A stretch of 64,000 nucleotides of DNA from Pseudomonas asgharzadehiana (GCF_019139815.1 NZ_CP077079.1:310001-374000); one strand, 5' to 3'. Counted from the stretch's first letter, positions 1 to 12,010 are shown. Made by a program: numbers and translations. The notes: generated by a model from the sequence alone, not told the origin.

Positions 1-204
<204 letters not shown>

Positions 205-511
205 ATCGACGACATCAGCTGCTCCATAAGTTCCCACACGAATTGCTTGATTCATTGAAGAAGACGGTAATGCTAGATTAATGCATTATTCTATATAGAG
301 CTTAGAAATGAGCATTCCATCCTAGCGATGGTGAATGTTGATTTCTAGTCTTTGATTAGATCGTTCTTTAAAAATTTGGGTATGTGATAGAAAGATAGGC
401 TGAACGTTACTTTCACTGGTAACGGATCAGGCTAAGGTAAAATTTGTGAGTGATTACAGATTTTCGGCGAATGTCGTCTTCACAGTATAACCAGATTGCT
501 TGGGGTTATAT
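205..511 (+). other. 16S-23S internal transcribed spacer without tRNA genes
   Basis: This 307-base spacer separates 16S from 23S. The usual Pseudomonas spacer carries tRNA-Ile(GAT) and tRNA-Ala(TGC). I looked for their conserved starts (GGGTCTGTAGCTCAG, GGGGCCATAGCTCAG) and for any CCA-ended cloverleaf on either strand and found none. The typical flanks are still there: the leader after 16S (to about 270) and the antitermination-like GATCGTTCTTTAAAAATTTG block (360-379). The tRNA part appears to have been replaced by about 90 bases of AT-rich sequence (270-360). Confidence 0.85.

Positions 512-518
<7 letters not shown>
495..518 (+). other. Left arm of the 23S rRNA processing stem
   Basis: Bases 495-518 pair with 3395-3419: ATTGCTTGGG..GTTATATGGTCAAG against its complement, with one bulged base. 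Such a long helix bringing the two 23S ends together is the standard RNase III processing substrate. It supports placing the mature 23S ends near 512 and 3403. Confidence 0.8.
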
Positions 519-3403
<2,885 letters not shown>

Positions 3404-3559
3404 ATAACACCCAAGCAATTTGACTACTCGAAAGAGCATCAGATTGCGGTGTGTGAAGACGAAACGAACCGAAAGTTTGTAACTCACAAAACACCGACTG
3501 CTGTCACATACCCGATTTGCTGAAGCGAGGCCATCTGGTCACGAGTCAGTACCCGAATT

Positions 3560-3675
3560 TCTTGACGACCATAGAGCATTGGAACCACCTGATCCCATCC
3601 CGAACTCAGTAGTGAAACGATGCATCGCCGATGGTAGTGTGGGGTTTCCCCATGTGAGAGTAGGTCATCGTCAAG
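3560..3675 (+). rRNA. 5S ribosomal RNA, first copy
   Basis: A 116-base 5S rRNA whose ends pair (TCTTGACGACC with GGTCATCGTCAAG). It carries the typical gammaproteobacterial core CCATCCCGAACTCAGTAGTG. It lies 156 bases after 23S in the same transcription unit and is followed by its own intrinsic terminator. Confidence 0.97.
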
Positions 3676-3685
3676 ATTAAATTCC

Positions 3686-3721
3686 AAAACCCCTGTTTGC
3701 TAACGCAGACAGGGGTTTTGT
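3686..3721 (+). terminator. Intrinsic terminator after first 5S
   Basis: The hairpin AAAACCCCTGTTTGC / GCAGACAGGGGTTTT has a TAAC loop and is followed by TTTTGTTT. It lies 10 bases past 5S copy 1. A nearly identical hairpin follows the second 5S. Confidence 0.9.
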
Positions 3722-3784
3722 TTATGTAGAAGTCCATGAATTTCATCGGCACGTTGATACTGCGACGGGCCGGTACACAGAATT

Positions 3785-3900
3785 TCTTGACGACCATAGA
3801 GCATTGGAACCACCTGATCCCATCCCGAACTCAGTAGTGAAACGATGCATCGCCGATGGTAGTGTGGGGTTTCCCCATGTGAGAGTAGGTCATCGTCAAG
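3785..3900 (+). rRNA. 5S ribosomal RNA, second tandem copy
   Basis: Base for base the same as the 5S at 3560-3675, displaced by exactly 225 bases. The duplicated block runs from the GAATTT just before 5S to the terminator. The 59 bases between the copies (3721-3779) do not match the sequence before the first copy. Because a terminator lies between them, this copy depends on readthrough or on its own promoter; I see no convincing promoter in the 60-base gap. Confidence 0.97.
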
Positions 3901-3911
3901 ATTAAATTCCG

Positions 3912-3945
3912 AAACCCCTGTCTGCTAACGCAGACAGGGGTTTTG
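3912..3945 (+). terminator. Intrinsic terminator after second 5S, end of the rrn operon
   Basis: The hairpin AAACCCCTGTCTGC / GCAGACAGGGGTTTT has a TAAC loop and ends in TTTTGTCGTTT. It differs from the first terminator by one stem base, which restores a perfect pair. Confidence 0.9.
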
Positions 3946-4061
3946 TCGTTTAGAGGGATGCAATCCCGCCACGTTGTCCTCAAGTGAAAAACACACAACA
4001 GCGCTAACGCCTACCGCCTATCTCTTTCCTGGGTTAAAAATCAGATTTCTCCCATAAGTCC

Positions 4062-4089
4062 CTAAGTTTTGCTCCGACTTGGCCGAAAG
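4062..4089 (+). promoter_or_regulatory. Candidate FliA (sigma-28) promoter for the chemoreceptor gene
   Basis: CTAAGTTT (4062-4069) and GCCGAAAG (4082-4089), 12 bases apart, resemble the flagellar sigma-28 pattern TAAAGTTT-N11-GCCGATAA. Chemoreceptor genes are classic members of that regulon. The spacing is one base long and each half has two mismatches, so this is an inference. The rest of the 3946-4199 spacer holds nothing else I can name. Confidence 0.45.
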
Positions 4090-4199
4090 CTTGATGAGCC
4101 ATGCGTGCACCGAAATGGAGCGGGTGAACACTCCGCTTACCGTTTTATGGAATTTCCACTCGGCACGCTTATCCCCCTTTGGCAAAAGAAGTCGATGAA

Positions 4200-6080
4200 A
4201 TGAATCTTAAGTTCAGTCATAAAATCTTGTTGGCCGCGTCAGGCGTAGTGGTTTTAGCCTTCGCGTTGTTCACCCTTTACAACGACTACCTGCAGCGCAG
4301 CACCATCAAGCAGAACCTGGAATCGTCCATCGAACAATCCGGGGAGCTCACCGCCAGCAGTGTGCAGAACTGGCTCAGTGGTCGAATACTGGTACTCGAA
4401 AGCCTGACGCAAAACGTAGCTCACCAAGGCAGTGCAGCGGACTTGCCTGGGCTAGTCGACCAACCAGCGTTCACCTCGAACTTCCAGTTCACCTATGTGG
4501 GTCAAACCAATGGTGTGTTTACCCAGCGCCCGGATGCAAAAATGCCCGACGGCTACGACCCCCGTCAGCGCCCCTGGTACAAACAAGCCGTGGCGGCTGA
4601 TAAACCTATGCTCACGCCGCCTTATATGGCTGCAGTAGGCGGGCAGATCGTCACCATCGCCATGCCGGTGAAAAAGAACGGCGAGCTGCTGGGTGTAGTG
4701 GGCGGAGACCTCAGCTTGCAAACCCTGGTGAAAATCATCAACTCGGTGGATTTCGGCGGCATCGGGCATGCGTTCCTGGTCAGCGGCGACGGCCAAGTCA
4801 TCGTCAGCCCGGACGAGGACCAAGTGATGAAAAACCTCAAGGACATCTATCCCGGCACCCGCTTACGCATCGAGAAGGTCAATCAGGAGGTTGTGCTCAA
4901 GGGCCAGGATCGTATTTTGTCCTTCACTCCGATCAGCGGCTTGCCAGGGGCAGATTGGTATATCGGTCTGTCGATCGATAAAGACAAAGCCTACGCACCG
5001 TTGGGTAAATTCCGCACGTCGGCATTGATCGCTATGCTCATCGCCGTGGTCGCGATTGCTGTGCTCTTGAGCCTGCTGATTCAGGTCTTGTTGCGGCCCT
5101 TGACCACTATGGGGGTTGCGATGCAAGACATCGCTCAAGGTGAAGGTGATCTGACCCGCCGCCTCGCTGTTACCAGCAAAGATGAGTTTGGCGAAGTCGG
5201 CAGTGCGTTTAACCGGTTTGTGGAACGTATCCACGCTTCGATTTCCGAAGTGTCTTCGGCAACACGCCAGGTGCACGACCTGTCCCAGCGAGTGATGGCA
5301 TCCTCCAACGCGTCAATCATCGGTTCCGATGAGCAAAGTGCGCGTACCAACAGTGTGGCCGCAGCAATCAACGAACTGGGTGCCGCCACTCAGGAAATCG
5401 CGCGCAACGCGGCTGATGCGTCACAGCACGCCAGCGGTGCCAGCGAGCAAGCCGACGACGGTCGCAAAGTGGTGGAGCAAACCATCCTGGCGATGTCTGA
5501 ACTGTCGCAAAAAATCAGTTTGTCCTGCACTCAGATCGAAACACTGAACGCCAGCACCGATAATATCGGCCACATCCTTGATGTGATCAAAGGCATCTCC
5601 CAGCAAACCAACTTGTTGGCACTGAATGCCGCGATTGAAGCTGCGCGTGCCGGCGAGGCGGGACGTGGGTTTGCGGTGGTGGCCGATGAAGTGCGCAACT
5701 TGGCTCACCGTACTCAGGAATCGGCTGAAGAGATTCATAAAATGATCACTTCGCTGCAAGTGGGTTCGCGCGAGGCGGTGACCACCATGAACGCCAGCCA
5801 AACGTCCAGTGAGCAAAGCGTCGGGGTGGCCAACCAGGCCGGCGAACGCCTGGTCAGCGTCACGCAGCGGATCGTTGAGATCGACGGTATGAACCAATCC
5901 GTCGCAGCGGCCACCGAGGAGCAGACGGCCGTGGTGGAAACCCTCAATGTGGATATCAACCAGATCAACCTGCTTAACCAGCAGGGCGTGGCCAACCTCA
6001 ACGAAACCTTGAAGGATTGCGATGCGCTGTCGCAACAGGCTAATCGGCTGAAGCAACTGGTCGACAGCTTCAAAATCTGA
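4200..6080 (+). CDS. Methyl-accepting chemotaxis protein, dCache amino-acid sensor (PctA/PctB type)
   Basis: Transmembrane chemoreceptor that should sense amino acids in the periplasm and signal to CheA/CheW. The 626-residue product has TM1 at about 7-27, a periplasmic dCache domain (~35-270), TM2 (~273-299), a HAMP domain (~300-352) and a cytoplasmic signalling hairpin with the conserved tip [19 protein letters not shown]. The sensor keeps the residues of the known amino-acid-binding motif: Y119, R124, W126, Y127, Y142 and D170, spaced as in P. aeruginosa PctA. A TTG at 4179 is also open, but ATG 4200 gives the family's N terminus ([14 protein letters not shown]). No cheR/cheB or flagellar genes lie nearby, so this is an orphan receptor. 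Confidence 0.93.
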   Translation: MNLKFSHKILLAASGVVVLAFALFTLYNDYLQRSTIKQNLESSIEQSGELTASSVQNWLSGRILVLESLTQNVAHQGSAADLPGLVDQPAFTSNFQFTYVGQTNGVFTQRPDAKMPDGYDPRQRPWYKQAVAADKPMLTPPYMAAVGGQIVTIAMPVKKNGELLGVVGGDLSLQTLVKIINSVDFGGIGHAFLVSGDGQVIVSPDEDQVMKNLKDIYPGTRLRIEKVNQEVVLKGQDRILSFTPISGLPGADWYIGLSIDKDKAYAPLGKFRTSALIAMLIAVVAIAVLLSLLIQVLLRPLTTMGVAMQDIAQGEGDLTRRLAVTSKDEFGEVGSAFNRFVERIHASISEVSSATRQVHDLSQRVMASSNASIIGSDEQSARTNSVAAAINELGAATQEIARNAADASQHASGASEQADDGRKVVEQTILAMSELSQKISLSCTQIETLNASTDNIGHILDVIKGISQQTNLLALNAAIEAARAGEAGRGFAVVADEVRNLAHRTQESAEEIHKMITSLQVGSREAVTTMNASQTSSEQSVGVANQAGERLVSVTQRIVEIDGMNQSVAAATEEQTAVVETLNVDINQINLLNQQGVANLNETLKDCDALSQQANRLKQLVDSFKI

Positions 6081-6096
6081 GCCGTTGAGCGTGTGA

Positions 6097-6123
6097 GTAG
6101 GAGCGTGCAGTGTTCGCTCCTAC
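6097..6123. terminator. Hairpin between convergent genes
   Basis: GTAGGAGCG / CGCTCCTAC with a 9-base loop, placed between the convergent chemoreceptor and mgoD genes. It covers the mgoD stop codon (6120-6122). There is no strong T-run; it resembles a Pseudomonas REP-type hairpin and may end transcription from both sides. Confidence 0.55.
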
Positions 6124-6584
6124 TGCGGGCCCAACAAGCGGCTGACGTTGTCCAGTGCGCTTTCAGCGAAAGCCTGTACAAATTGTTCAAATCCCACCTG
6201 TGCAGCGTCCTCCGGTTCGGCAATGAGGGTCCACGTTACCCTGGAGCACTGTGTCTCCAGTGCGTCCACGTTGATTGCTGCCCACAATCTAGCCACGCCC
6301 AGAGTGTTGTAGAGGGTGGTCCAAGTCATATACATGGCGTGCTCATCCCGGCTATTGAGCTGTTCCACCACCTGGTTGCCATCTCGGAAAAACTTCGTGC
6401 GTAAAGCACCCACACCGGTACCGGTCATTTCGATGTGTGACAGAGCGGGGATGAATACATCAAAACCTGAAAACGTCCCCACCATGTTCCACACACGCCT
6501 GGCCTGGCAGTCGATCACCCGCGAGGCCACTATCGGCCGTCCCGTTGGATTGCGGATTAACGTATCCGGTTGCAGCCGTTTCAT
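6120..6584 (-). CDS. mgoD: SRPBCC/polyketide-cyclase-like protein, MgoD/PvfD
   Basis: Small START-fold (SRPBCC) protein of 154 residues and the last gene of the mgo/pvf operon. Family members bind hydrophobic ligands in a deep cavity, and the homologous mgoD/pvfD is an accessory protein of the signal pathway whose reaction is not settled. The sequence shows the expected N-terminal VWNMVGTFSG helix and a C-terminal amphipathic helix (about 130-150). The frame is open upstream to a TTG, but ATG 6584 has an AGGA 8 bases before it. It starts 20 bases after the synthetase stop. The assignment leans mainly on operon context. Confidence 0.8.
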   Translation of the reverse strand: MKRLQPDTLIRNPTGRPIVASRVIDCQARRVWNMVGTFSGFDVFIPALSHIEMTGTGVGALRTKFFRDGNQVVEQLNSRDEHAMYMTWTTLYNTLGVARLWAAINVDALETQCSRVTWTLIAEPEDAAQVGFEQFVQAFAESALDNVSRLLGPQ

Positions 6585-6603
6585 AATGTTGTCCTGACGC
6601 AAT

Positions 6604-9600
6604 TCATAGAAAACCGATGGCCTTGAGGTAATTGCAACCTCTGCTCAATAGCGCGGGGGTTTTATCGGGATACTGCTCACCCATTTGCTCAACGCCACGC
6701 TGTGCGTTCTCGTGAAGGATCATCCCGGTATCGCCGATGTCTTCATCCAAGCGATCAAGATAAAAACCGAGTACGCCAAACAGCGCGTTGTCCTGGTCCA
6801 CCGTCTGTAGCGCCTTCTGCCATTGCGTGATGCTTACCCGCTCAAACATATGACCGGCTCGGCTGAACGCATCCAGATAATTCTCCCAGCTCAACGGCTG
6901 CGGGTTATGCAGGTTGAACACGCTTCTATCGGCTTGAAAACGACTGCCGTGGAACGCAATGAAGCGCGCCAGAAAGTCCACTGGCATCAGGTCGAAATTC
7001 AAATCCAGCCGCGGAAGCAGGCCTAGTTGCAGCGAGCCCTTGAGCATCAGCATCAGGCGATTTTTTTGCGGCCGGCAAACCCCATTGCGGCTGTTGAAGC
7101 TGATGTTTCCGAGGCGATGGATATTGACCCAGGCCCCGTTTTCAACCGCGCGCCCCAGCAGTCGCTCCGCCACCCATTTGGAGAGGTTGTAGCCATTCTT
7201 GATATACAGCGGCAATGTGGCCGCCGCAGGGGCTTCAAGGATACGTCCCACCGTGTCGATACTGCTGGAGGCGGACAGCGTCGAGACAAAATTGAATACT
7301 TTCTTGCAGCGCGTCTCGCATAGACGCAAGCATTCGAATACGGGCTCGACGTTGTTCCTGGCTAGCGAGGCGTAGTCCATGACGTGGTTGACCTGCGCCG
7401 CGTTATGCACCAGCACACCGAAGCCTTCGACGAGAGAGTCATAGACGTCGCGGGCCAAACCCAGTCGAGGCTGGCTGATGTCGGCGGCGAATACCTGTAC
7501 TCGGCTCAGGTCCATATGGTCCAAGCGGTAATCGCGCAGCGCCTGGGTAAACCTCATCATCGCGCACTGCCCCGGTCGTTCACGCACCAAGCACGCCACC
7601 TCAATGGCGCCACCGGCCAACAGGGCTTCGACGATGTGTATACCGACGAAACTGTTGGCGCCTGTGACTATAACTTTGCGCGGATCGCCCCAGGCACCCT
7701 CGGGCAACGAGTTGATCATCCACGGCCGTTGGGCATCCCGGATCGCCTGGCCGGAAGAGGCGTCGGGGCGCTCCCCGTCTTGCATCAGCGCTGCCAGCGT
7801 ACGAACCGTCGGGACTTCAATGAACTGGCTCAGCGCAAAACCACGGCCAAATTGCTCGCGAACACGCAACAACAACATCGACAGCAAAATCGAATGGCCG
7901 CCGAGGTCGAAGAAGCTGTCATCAATACCCACGTTTTCGGCGGGCAACCCCAACAGCTCGCCCCACAGGCCGCTCAGCTGTGCTTGCAGCGCGGTGCGCG
8001 CAAGGCAGGGGGTCGCCTGCAAAATGGGCTGTGGTGGTAGCGTCAACAGCGCCCTGCGATCAACCTTGCCGTGGTGAGTGTGCGGTATGTCTGGCAGTTC
8101 AACCCAGAAGCCAGGTTGCATGTAGTCCGGTAGCCACTGCTGTGCATGCGTGCGCAACGCGGCGACCGTAGCACCTGGTTCGGGCTGGGCGAAAAAGGCG
8201 TGGATCCTGCGGTCAGGGTCGATCACCACCGCCAGCCCGCGATACAACCGGCTGTTGCGCAGGCATTGTTCAATTTCCTGGGGTTCGACCCGAAACCCAC
8301 GGATTTTTACCTGATCATCGCGCCGCCCGCCCAACACGATACCCTCGGCGGTCCACTGCGCAAGGTCGCCACTGCGAAAGGCCTGCACGGCCTGGCCCCC
8401 CGGCAGCAGCAGCTCGACAAACCGGCTGGCGGTCTCCTGCGGCGCATTCACATACCCCAGGCTTACCCCAGGCCCAACGATATAAAGCTCGCCGGTTACC
8501 GCTTCATCTACGGGTTGCAACTGGTCATCCAGAATCAGCACCCGGCTGTTGGCGATGGGGGTGCCAATGTTGCGATTGTTGTCGTGGGTGGCCAATGTCC
8601 GGTGCGTGATCAGCACCGTGGTTTCGGTGGGGCCATAGAGGTTGTGGAGCTGACACTGCCCCGCCAGGCGCTCGATCACATGGGGTTCGCAGGCATCGCC
8701 GCCAGTGAGCAGATGCGTCACACCCAGAGGACGGTCCAGCGGTAGGAGGTTGAGCAGCGCGGGCGGCAGAAACGCATGGCTGACGCGCTGCCGGCGAAGC
8801 AATTCCACCAGTAACCGGGGGTCGTGCCGTTGCTGTTCGCTGGGGATGATCAACGCGGCGCCGGCGATTAAGGTGGGAAAGATATCGATGAGCGATGAGT
8901 CGAAACTCAAGGGCGAAAACTGCAACACCCGACTGTGTTCATCCAGTGCCATACAGGTCCTGAACCAGGCCGTGAAATGCGCCAGGTTGCCTTGGCTCAG
9001 TTGCACACCCTTGGGCTGGCCCGTGGTTCCCGATGTGTAGAGCAGCATGCACGGCGCGTCCGGGCAGGCGTGATTGGATGTCGGCGCACAGAGGGTTTCG
9101 GTGGTGTCGCCAGGGTCGACGGCACTGACATCCAACGCCAGGAAACGTCCCCGCAACGGATGCTTGCCGGTGTCCAGCAGCACCTGAGCCCCGGCGAGCA
9201 TCATCTGATGACGTTGAGGAGGCTGGTCAGGGGCGAGCGGCAAGTACACCGCGCCACAGCCAAGTACCGCGAGAATGCTGGCGTACAGCTCGACGGATTT
9301 TGCCAGGCATACACCGATCACTGGCGGCGCCTCGAGCGCCTCCAGTAACGGGCGCAAGCGTTGCTGGATTGCCATGGCCTGCACGTGCAGCTGGCGATAG
9401 GTCACCTCACTCCCGGCGATGCACAGTGCCGGCCGATTGGCGAAAGCGAAAAGGCTGGCCTGTATTCGTTCGATCACCGGCACGTGGGCTTCCTGCCTCA
9501 ATGCGCGGTCGTGTGTACGATTGAACCGATGCATAAAGGCCAACGCTTCAAGTCCTTGCAAACCCTGCTCGGGCCAGTCCGTGGCGACCGTACTCAGAGG

Positions 9601-9978
9601 CCGATATCCCGGGTCCCGTGAAAAGCCACTGACGTGCAGCGCAACCCAGTCCACCAGTGCGCCTGTCACCTGCTGGCGCAGTCGCTGGCCATTGCCACTG
9701 GGCTCTTCGGCGATGTTCAGCACGGCACACAGTCGTTGGCCACGGTCATAGGCGCGTAATTGTAGCGCGGGCAACCCACAGCCACTTTCCGGGCCAACCC
9801 CCAGGCGCAGCCTTATACAGGCCGCTTCGCCCACCTCGTCCGGCAACGGCAGGCTACCGTCTTCAAGCCACAGGTCGATGGCCTCGTCAGCAGACACATG
9901 CCCGTACTGCTCCAGTACCGGCCTGATGGCACCCAGTGCCTTGCTGGTGCCGCGCCATCCGATGGTCAGGCGCCTCAT
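6604..9978 (-). CDS. mgoA: Nonribosomal peptide synthetase, A-T-reductase, MgoA/PvfC
   Basis: Single-module synthetase (1124 residues) that should activate an aliphatic amino acid, load it on a carrier and release it reductively. Domains in order: an N-terminal ~165 residues without a clear family; adenylation domain ~170-650 (A3 YTSGTTGQPKG at 314-324, A5 LYGPTETT, A8 near 560, A10 GKVDRR); carrier domain ~660-735 with phosphopantetheine site S696 in DLGGHS; and an NADPH thioester reductase from ~765 (VTGANSFVG, catalytic-type YNLSK). There is no condensation domain. Pocket residues read by alignment to GrsA are D360 S361 I364 F403 L424 G426 L447 V455 L456, plus the A10 lysine. It overlaps mgoC by 4 bases. 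The architecture matches MgoA (mangotoxin regulation, leudiazen) and PvfC (pyrazine N-oxides). Confidence 0.9.
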   Translation of the reverse strand: MRRLTIGWRGTSKALGAIRPVLEQYGHVSADEAIDLWLEDGSLPLPDEVGEAACIRLRLGVGPESGCGLPALQLRAYDRGQRLCAVLNIAEEPSGNGQRLRQQVTGALVDWVALHVSGFSRDPGYRPLSTVATDWPEQGLQGLEALAFMHRFNRTHDRALRQEAHVPVIERIQASLFAFANRPALCIAGSEVTYRQLHVQAMAIQQRLRPLLEALEAPPVIGVCLAKSVELYASILAVLGCGAVYLPLAPDQPPQRHQMMLAGAQVLLDTGKHPLRGRFLALDVSAVDPGDTTETLCAPTSNHACPDAPCMLLYTSGTTGQPKGVQLSQGNLAHFTAWFRTCMALDEHSRVLQFSPLSFDSSLIDIFPTLIAGAALIIPSEQQRHDPRLLVELLRRQRVSHAFLPPALLNLLPLDRPLGVTHLLTGGDACEPHVIERLAGQCQLHNLYGPTETTVLITHRTLATHDNNRNIGTPIANSRVLILDDQLQPVDEAVTGELYIVGPGVSLGYVNAPQETASRFVELLLPGGQAVQAFRSGDLAQWTAEGIVLGGRRDDQVKIRGFRVEPQEIEQCLRNSRLYRGLAVVIDPDRRIHAFFAQPEPGATVAALRTHAQQWLPDYMQPGFWVELPDIPHTHHGKVDRRALLTLPPQPILQATPCLARTALQAQLSGLWGELLGLPAENVGIDDSFFDLGGHSILLSMLLLRVREQFGRGFALSQFIEVPTVRTLAALMQDGERPDASSGQAIRDAQRPWMINSLPEGAWGDPRKVIVTGANSFVGIHIVEALLAGGAIEVACLVRERPGQCAMMRFTQALRDYRLDHMDLSRVQVFAADISQPRLGLARDVYDSLVEGFGVLVHNAAQVNHVMDYASLARNNVEPVFECLRLCETRCKKVFNFVSTLSASSSIDTVGRILEAPAAATLPLYIKNGYNLSKWVAERLLGRAVENGAWVNIHRLGNISFNSRNGVCRPQKNRLMLMLKGSLQLGLLPRLDLNFDLMPVDFLARFIAFHGSRFQADRSVFNLHNPQPLSWENYLDAFSRAGHMFERVSITQWQKALQTVDQDNALFGVLGFYLDRLDEDIGDTGMILHENAQRGVEQMGEQYPDKTPALLSRGCNYLKAIGFL

Positions 9979-10913
9979 GCGGGCACCGGCAGATAGTCGT
10001 TCAGCGCCTGCGTCACACTGGGTGTGTGCAGTAAGCCGCTGTGTTGCAGGAAGTTGATGATATTGCCCATCAAGGGGTGCTGGCCGGTGATGGGAAACGC
10101 CAGCGTGATCACTTCATCACGCAGCGCACCGCGCACACTGCTGCTTATATCCAGGTGCTCGATCAACTGCAGGTCGAAGTTCTTCTGCAGGTCATTGGTC
10201 AGGTAATGGCTCAGGAATATCGGCAACACGTGCGCGATGCTGTCACGGTCAGCCGGGCTCGCGGTTTGCCAATAGTGTTGCACCAGGCGAGTCCAGAATT
10301 GCGCGTGGCGACCTTCGTCAAACAGGTGGTCGGCCATCAAGCCACGAATGGACGCTTTGACACTGTTGTCCTTGGAAAACGCCGCCACATCGTGGGTGAC
10401 GCTATTTTCGGCGATGGCCACGCCAATCAGCTCCACAGCGTCGCGCAGGTGGGCCGGCGCCTGAGCCTGTGCCGCCGGCAGAGCGCGGCTCAGTTCGATG
10501 TGTGCGGGTAGATCCAGCGGTTGTACGCCTGTCATGTCCAGGGTTTGTTGCAAGAAGTCCAACGCGACGAGGGCGTGGTAATCCTCATCCACCACTACCG
10601 TCATGGCATCCACGCGGCAGGCGAATGGGAAGGGCACCGAGAAGCGGTTCTTGGCGATGTTACGCGCGGTCTTGTCGACGATCTCAGTCTCGAAGATCAC
10701 CACATCGTTGATAAATTTGTAGAAGCTCTGCACCAGCACGAAGTCGCGCCATTGGGGGCACTGCTCCACAAAAGTGGCAGTGAGTACCAAGGGTTGGCGG
10801 CATAGCGGATAGATCAACTTGTCATCGTTTTCCAGCAGGCGGCGGGGGCGTGTGCGGATGGTCGCGCGGCGCTCCCAGTCGTCGACAGTCGAGGTGTAGT
10901 TGGCGATGTTCAT
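9975..10913 (-). CDS. mgoC: AurF-like diiron N-oxygenase, MgoC/PvfB
   Basis: Ferritin-like non-heme diiron oxygenase of 312 residues, in the p-aminobenzoate N-oxygenase (AurF) family. In this pathway the homologue PvfB oxidises the amino nitrogen, giving the N-oxide or N-N chemistry. Visible ligand motifs are E75/E77 (IFETE), E110 and H113 (DEDYH), E169 (AEN), and D199/E200 with H203 (DEGRH), the spacing expected for a four-helix diiron site. The ATG at 10913 overlaps the end of mgoB, and the stop overlaps the synthetase start, so the genes are translationally coupled. Substrate is inferred from the operon. Confidence 0.88.
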   Translation of the reverse strand: MNIANYTSTVDDWERRATIRTRPRRLLENDDKLIYPLCRQPLVLTATFVEQCPQWRDFVLVQSFYKFINDVVIFETEIVDKTARNIAKNRFSVPFPFACRVDAMTVVVDEDYHALVALDFLQQTLDMTGVQPLDLPAHIELSRALPAAQAQAPAHLRDAVELIGVAIAENSVTHDVAAFSKDNSVKASIRGLMADHLFDEGRHAQFWTRLVQHYWQTASPADRDSIAHVLPIFLSHYLTNDLQKNFDLQLIEHLDISSSVRGALRDEVITLAFPITGQHPLMGNIINFLQHSGLLHTPSVTQALNDYLPVPA

Positions 10914-11668
10914 GGCTGCACTTCTTGCAGCGCCGCCCGCATCTCGTCCCAGAGCGCGATACGGCTTTGCACTGCGGCAAGGGCTGCGTCGTTGGCTTGT
11001 TGGCGGTACGCCGGGGCTACGCGCACCAGACGTTCGAGCAACTGCTCAGCCGCCGGCCCGTGATGGCCGGCATCCAGTTCGATGTGGCGTTCAAGGTAGC
11101 CCCGCAAGGTAGGCGCCTGGCAACGCAGGAGCGTATCAGACCGCAGGAAACGCTCGAACATGTTCGGAATAACCTGCTCGCGAGCGTGAAAAAAAGCGGC
11201 TGCCACACAGTGGATGGGAGCTTGCAGCGCAATGTGCAATGTGTCGCTGACAAACCGGCGTACGCCGGCGGGTGCATCGATCATATGCAAGGCGCTGCCC
11301 GCTTCGACGCCTTCGCGTTGCAGTGCGACGAAGCGGTCGATCGCGCAAGGGCTGGCGCCGACTTCGAGCATGGCCTCCCGGTACCACTCGAAGTGACTGC
11401 AATAGCCTTGCCGGGGGTGTTCGTCTGATTCTTCGCCCAGCACAATCTCATTGATCAGGCGCGCGGCGAGTGGGTCGGCCGGTGGCAGCCAGGGCAAGCG
11501 AGTGCAGCTCAGGTCCTGTTGCAGGCGTTTGGTAAGTGTCATGAAATCCCAAACGGCGAATACATGGCTCTCCATGAAAAGTTGTAACTTTTTTTGCGAG
11601 GTTATTTCCGTTAATAGCGGGTGGCTACATAACTGTAGTTTTCTTTTTTCAAGTAATGATTGATACAT
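10910..11668 (-). CDS. mgoB: Heme-oxygenase-like diiron protein (DUF3050), MgoB/PvfA
   Basis: A 252-residue all-helical DUF3050 protein and first gene of the operon. The family belongs to the heme-oxygenase-like diiron oxidases. Candidate metal ligands are E79/E80 and H84 (GEESDEH), H161 and E164 (HAREQ), and the C-terminal set H195, D199, H202/H203 (RHIELDAGHH). Its exact step in signal assembly is not known to me. The start ATG at 11668 follows a weak ribosome site (ATAGGCC). The gene overlaps mgoC by 4 bases. N-oxygenase plus HDO protein plus A-T-R synthetase plus cyclase is the diagnostic mgo/pvf set. Confidence 0.85.
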   Translation of the reverse strand: MYQSLLEKRKLQLCSHPLLTEITSQKKLQLFMESHVFAVWDFMTLTKRLQQDLSCTRLPWLPPADPLAARLINEIVLGEESDEHPRQGYCSHFEWYREAMLEVGASPCAIDRFVALQREGVEAGSALHMIDAPAGVRRFVSDTLHIALQAPIHCVAAAFFHAREQVIPNMFERFLRSDTLLRCQAPTLRGYLERHIELDAGHHGPAAEQLLERLVRVAPAYRQQANDAALAAVQSRIALWDEMRAALQEVQP

Positions 11669-11989
11669 GGTGTAGGCCTATAAGTTGTTGCTTTTGCCGT
11701 GAAACAGCAGCGGGCTTTTATACGCGGCAAAGAGATAAACAGGTCTAAACCAAGCGCGACGCGCACGCTGTTCATGCGGATGGGCTGCGCCGTCGACGCA
11801 AGTGTCTGGTTTAGTGATAAGCGATAATAGGCGGGCTGAAAAACGTAACGAGTATAGGAATGTAGTGGATGTTTTTCTAAATGATATTGGCCGTGGGCAG
11901 CGGCTTTATTAAATAAGAAGCTTCTTTGGCGCAGGGGCACTACCCGGCAGACACAGTACCCCAACGTTAAGCGTAAAGAAGGGCGGGCG
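11669..11989. other. Intergenic region upstream of the mgo/pvf operon
   Basis: A 320-base, relatively AT-rich stretch between the mgoB start and the gntR terminator; both genes run on the minus strand. It must hold the mgo promoter. A TATAAA-like -10 reads on the minus strand at about 11728-11735, but no convincing -35 partner was found. No lux-box-like palindrome or small ORF stands out. Confidence 0.4.
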
Positions 11990-12010
11990 AAAACCCGGTT
12001 ACGGGGTTTT
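11990..12010. terminator. Terminator overlapping the gntR stop codon
   Basis: AAAACCCG / CGGGGTTTT with a short GTTA loop and T-rich ends on both strands. The gntR TAA lies in the loop. It should insulate gntR from the mgo promoter region. Confidence 0.75.

Noticed and set aside
205..511. A tRNA in the 16S-23S spacer
   Set aside because: Searched by eye for the usual Ile and Ala genes on both strands; no cloverleaf or T-arm GTTCGAATC found.
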